A DNA stretch of 64,000 bases, from the NCBI RefSeq assembly GCF_910592395.1, contig NC_088317.1, positions 14,882,001 to 14,946,000 on the forward strand, given 5' to 3'. This document shows positions 61,837 through 64,000 of the stretch, one piece after another. The first letter of the stretch is position 1; every line of letters begins with the position of its first letter. The notes under the pieces are model-generated. The model was not told where the DNA came from, did no database searches, and saw nothing but the letters and a program-made list of their open reading frames with translations. This stretch comes from Lineus longissimus (taxonomy: Eukaryota; Nemertea; Pilidiophora; Heteronemertea; Lineidae). Both the position numbers and the translations under genes were made by a program.

Positions 61837-64000
61837 CTCAGAAGCCGTTATCTGTGTCAGTGCAGGTTACGTGCGAGGTATCCGTGTGGCTAAACTCTCT
61901 GCTCCTCTTGAGACGGATTGTGGACCATTGGGAAAATTCGGTACCGGGTGTCTTCAGCGAGAAGAAGCGTATTAAAGAAATTGAATATTATAACATGTGC
62001 TGTGCACAGTGTCAAACATGAACTTAGCTATCTCAGTTCTAGACGTCCTGCTAGATTTTCGTTTCACTTGTTTTAGCTTACCAACTGTAAATCATTATGT
62101 TTTGTTTATATTTCATCAAAATATTATAGCGTGTGCATTATTACATTAGAATATCATTACATCGGATCACTTCAAATATGCAAATTGTACCATATGGGAT
62201 TTCAATTTCTGCAAGTAACATATTTCATTATTTAGAGAAGAAAATACCTCTGCATTCTGCTAGTATTGTAAATTGTTAAGTTATACCGAATTTTAAAAAT
62301 GGACACATTCATACCAGGTTTTTGTTTACAAATATAAGCCTGATTCAAGTTCAGTGAAATGTCCAGTGCATTGTGCAGTGCATAATTTTTGGCGTGGCCT
62401 AGAGGAGAGTGGGAGGTATTTAGACCACACTAAGCCCTGTACATTTGATAGAAGTTCCACTTGTATACGAGCTTGTGTTTGAAAATAAATCCCTTGTTAG
62501 GATGTGTCAGTTTGAAATTCGATGTGCAAGGACATGTGCTATCAATATTTTCTCTACAACCATCTAGCCAATGATCTACATTTAGCCACCTGGCGGAAAT
62601 GAATAAAACTAGTTTAGATTTGGCTGAGCATCTGAACATTTTTTCGAAGTATGAAAGGGCATGTGGGTTTTAGGAGCTTCTTTTCCATTTTTAATCAAAT
62701 ATAGCATACTGTACATTGTACATTATTTCATGATGATTTTGGTAAAAAGGTATGCAACAAATTGTGTACATTTAGGTGGACTAAGACTTTAGATAGACTA
62801 ACTGTATACGGTACTGCATTACATTACACTAGTTATACATGCAAAGAATTTAACCTGTTTGTAATCGAATATAAAGTGCACATGAGTATATATAAATTGC
62901 ACGTCTTTATATGTAAAATATAATTTATCATATCTGCATGAATTTGTAGGAACTTCACAAATTTGCATATTCCATACACACTTAAGTGTGTACATATGTT
63001 TTCCTCAGGCGGGAATTTTTTCCTCAAACCTCACTGTAATCATTTTAATATATGTAAATATTATCATTGTTAATATTCAATATGTGATCGTGTATTTTCA
63101 AAACAAATTGCCTCATCATCTCATTTTATTGTTGGTCAGATGACAACAGTAACCTAATGTTACTTTGTGGTAAGAAACCGAAAAAAATCTGACACAAAGT
63201 TGCACCATCTCTTCTCCTCGGAAATTCCTTTGGCGCCCGCGTCTTAATGATGATCTTTTTCTGGTTTGGTGCTCTGCACAAAAGGGTCAAGAAAGCTATG
63301 TAAGTTTATGAAAATGCTTCCAACACGCGTGCGGATAGTGTTGGTATAGTGACATTTTCCCCGCAGAAAGATTTGAAAGACGCATTGAGAATAAATCTCA
63401 GCGAACACGGTGGAGGAAATCAACAGAATTTAAGCTTAATACACCACTCGCCATAACATTTAACGTCTCACGTCCTATTATCGCCGTTTGATCAAATCGT
63501 TGTGCGTGTCCATAGCATTGAAATCGGCGATAACAGAACTCGTTCGGTGATATCATAACTTTTGAATTCGGTTTTCATGAGAGTCAAAATTTCCGAAACG
63601 CAATGGAAAGGTTCATAATGTGTATTTCAGCAAATCTTTCTTTTTGCAATAACGACTTCGACAGACACATAACATGGCTATTCATTATACCATTATTTGG
63701 AGTAAGTCGTGCAGGAAGACTTCATGAATGTGTATACATGTACGCTAAATTTCTCATACAAAATTACTCACTCTATTATCTGAAAGAACCTCCTGCAAGT
63801 AAATTGAGCTAATGCGTGTTTAGCGTTATTTTTTTGTGGACAAATTCGAAAGAGAAGCATTTTAAATACCTGATTCCCTTAGAGCGCTCCAGTTATTCGC
63901 CCAAGTTTGCCCCTGTGGCAAAATTAAGCAACTCGAGCGGCAATTCGGCACGGAATTCAGCCGTATTTAGTCGAATCAAGCCGTATACCGTATGTGATTG
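61837..64000. other. Unassigned AT-rich sequence
   Basis: No gene, complete transposon or conspicuous repeat was recognised in the last 2.1 kb. Confidence 0.4.

Noticed and set aside
1-64000. CRISPR array, bacterial operon or integrated virus
   Set aside because: No regularly spaced identical repeats with unique spacers, no tightly packed genes and no viral structural or replication genes were seen.

Overview
The window is AT-rich (roughly 60% by eye) eukaryotic nuclear DNA. It shows GT-AG introns, short TATA/AATAAA signals, homopolymer runs and many short inverted-repeat transposons. The single confident gene is an animal acetylcholinesterase with a tryptophan-rich tail exon. The repeat texture (many palindromic acatgtacatgt and aggcct tracts, dense small DNA transposons) fits a marine invertebrate genome such as an echinoderm, hemichordate or lophotrochozoan. 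I cannot fix the phylum from sequence alone.

Layout. Positions 1-1405 hold a duplicated two-part repeat carrying a 613-bp element with a 9-bp target duplication and a 229-bp element with a TTAA duplication. Positions 1406-15582 are mostly unassigned, with one unidentified ORF (2212-2592), a tandem duplication at 8.2 kb, a foldback element at 9.6 kb and one half of a dispersed repeat pair (7.4 kb, partner at 58.4 kb inverted). A second full copy of the 9-bp-TSD element is at 15592-16190. A CpG-containing promoter-like block lies at 20.9 kb. A nested transposon (one element inside another) lies at 23.0-23.7 kb. A G4-prone C-rich tract is at 25.8 kb and a TATA/poly(A)-signal pair that may be an LTR is at 27.4 kb.

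From 31.9 to 32.2 kb, on the minus strand, is the 3' coding end of a non-LTR retrotransposon. A family of foldback MITEs occurs at 32.6, 44.5, 55.7 and 61.6 kb. A diverged dispersed pair with a conserved hairpin occurs at 33.2 and 42.9 kb. A ~32-bp-period satellite with an embedded hairpin array is at 34.5-35.1 kb, and a 476-bp element with hexamer-repeat termini is at 38.4 kb. A broken PIF/Harbinger transposon end with its transposase N-terminus is at 49.9-50.2 kb, followed by a ~70-bp diverged minisatellite at 50.8-51.1 kb.

The acetylcholinesterase gene runs on the plus strand from an acceptor at 52441 to a stop at 59301 and has three coding exons. They encode a 625-residue secreted enzyme with the full catalytic triad, six disulfide cysteines and a T-type (WAT) oligomerisation tail. 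Its introns contain MITEs, a minisatellite, a tRNA-like sequence and half of the 7.4/58.4 kb repeat pair. The rest (59.3-64 kb) has a foldback element, a MITE and unassigned DNA. No bacterial-type system, CRISPR array or operon is present.
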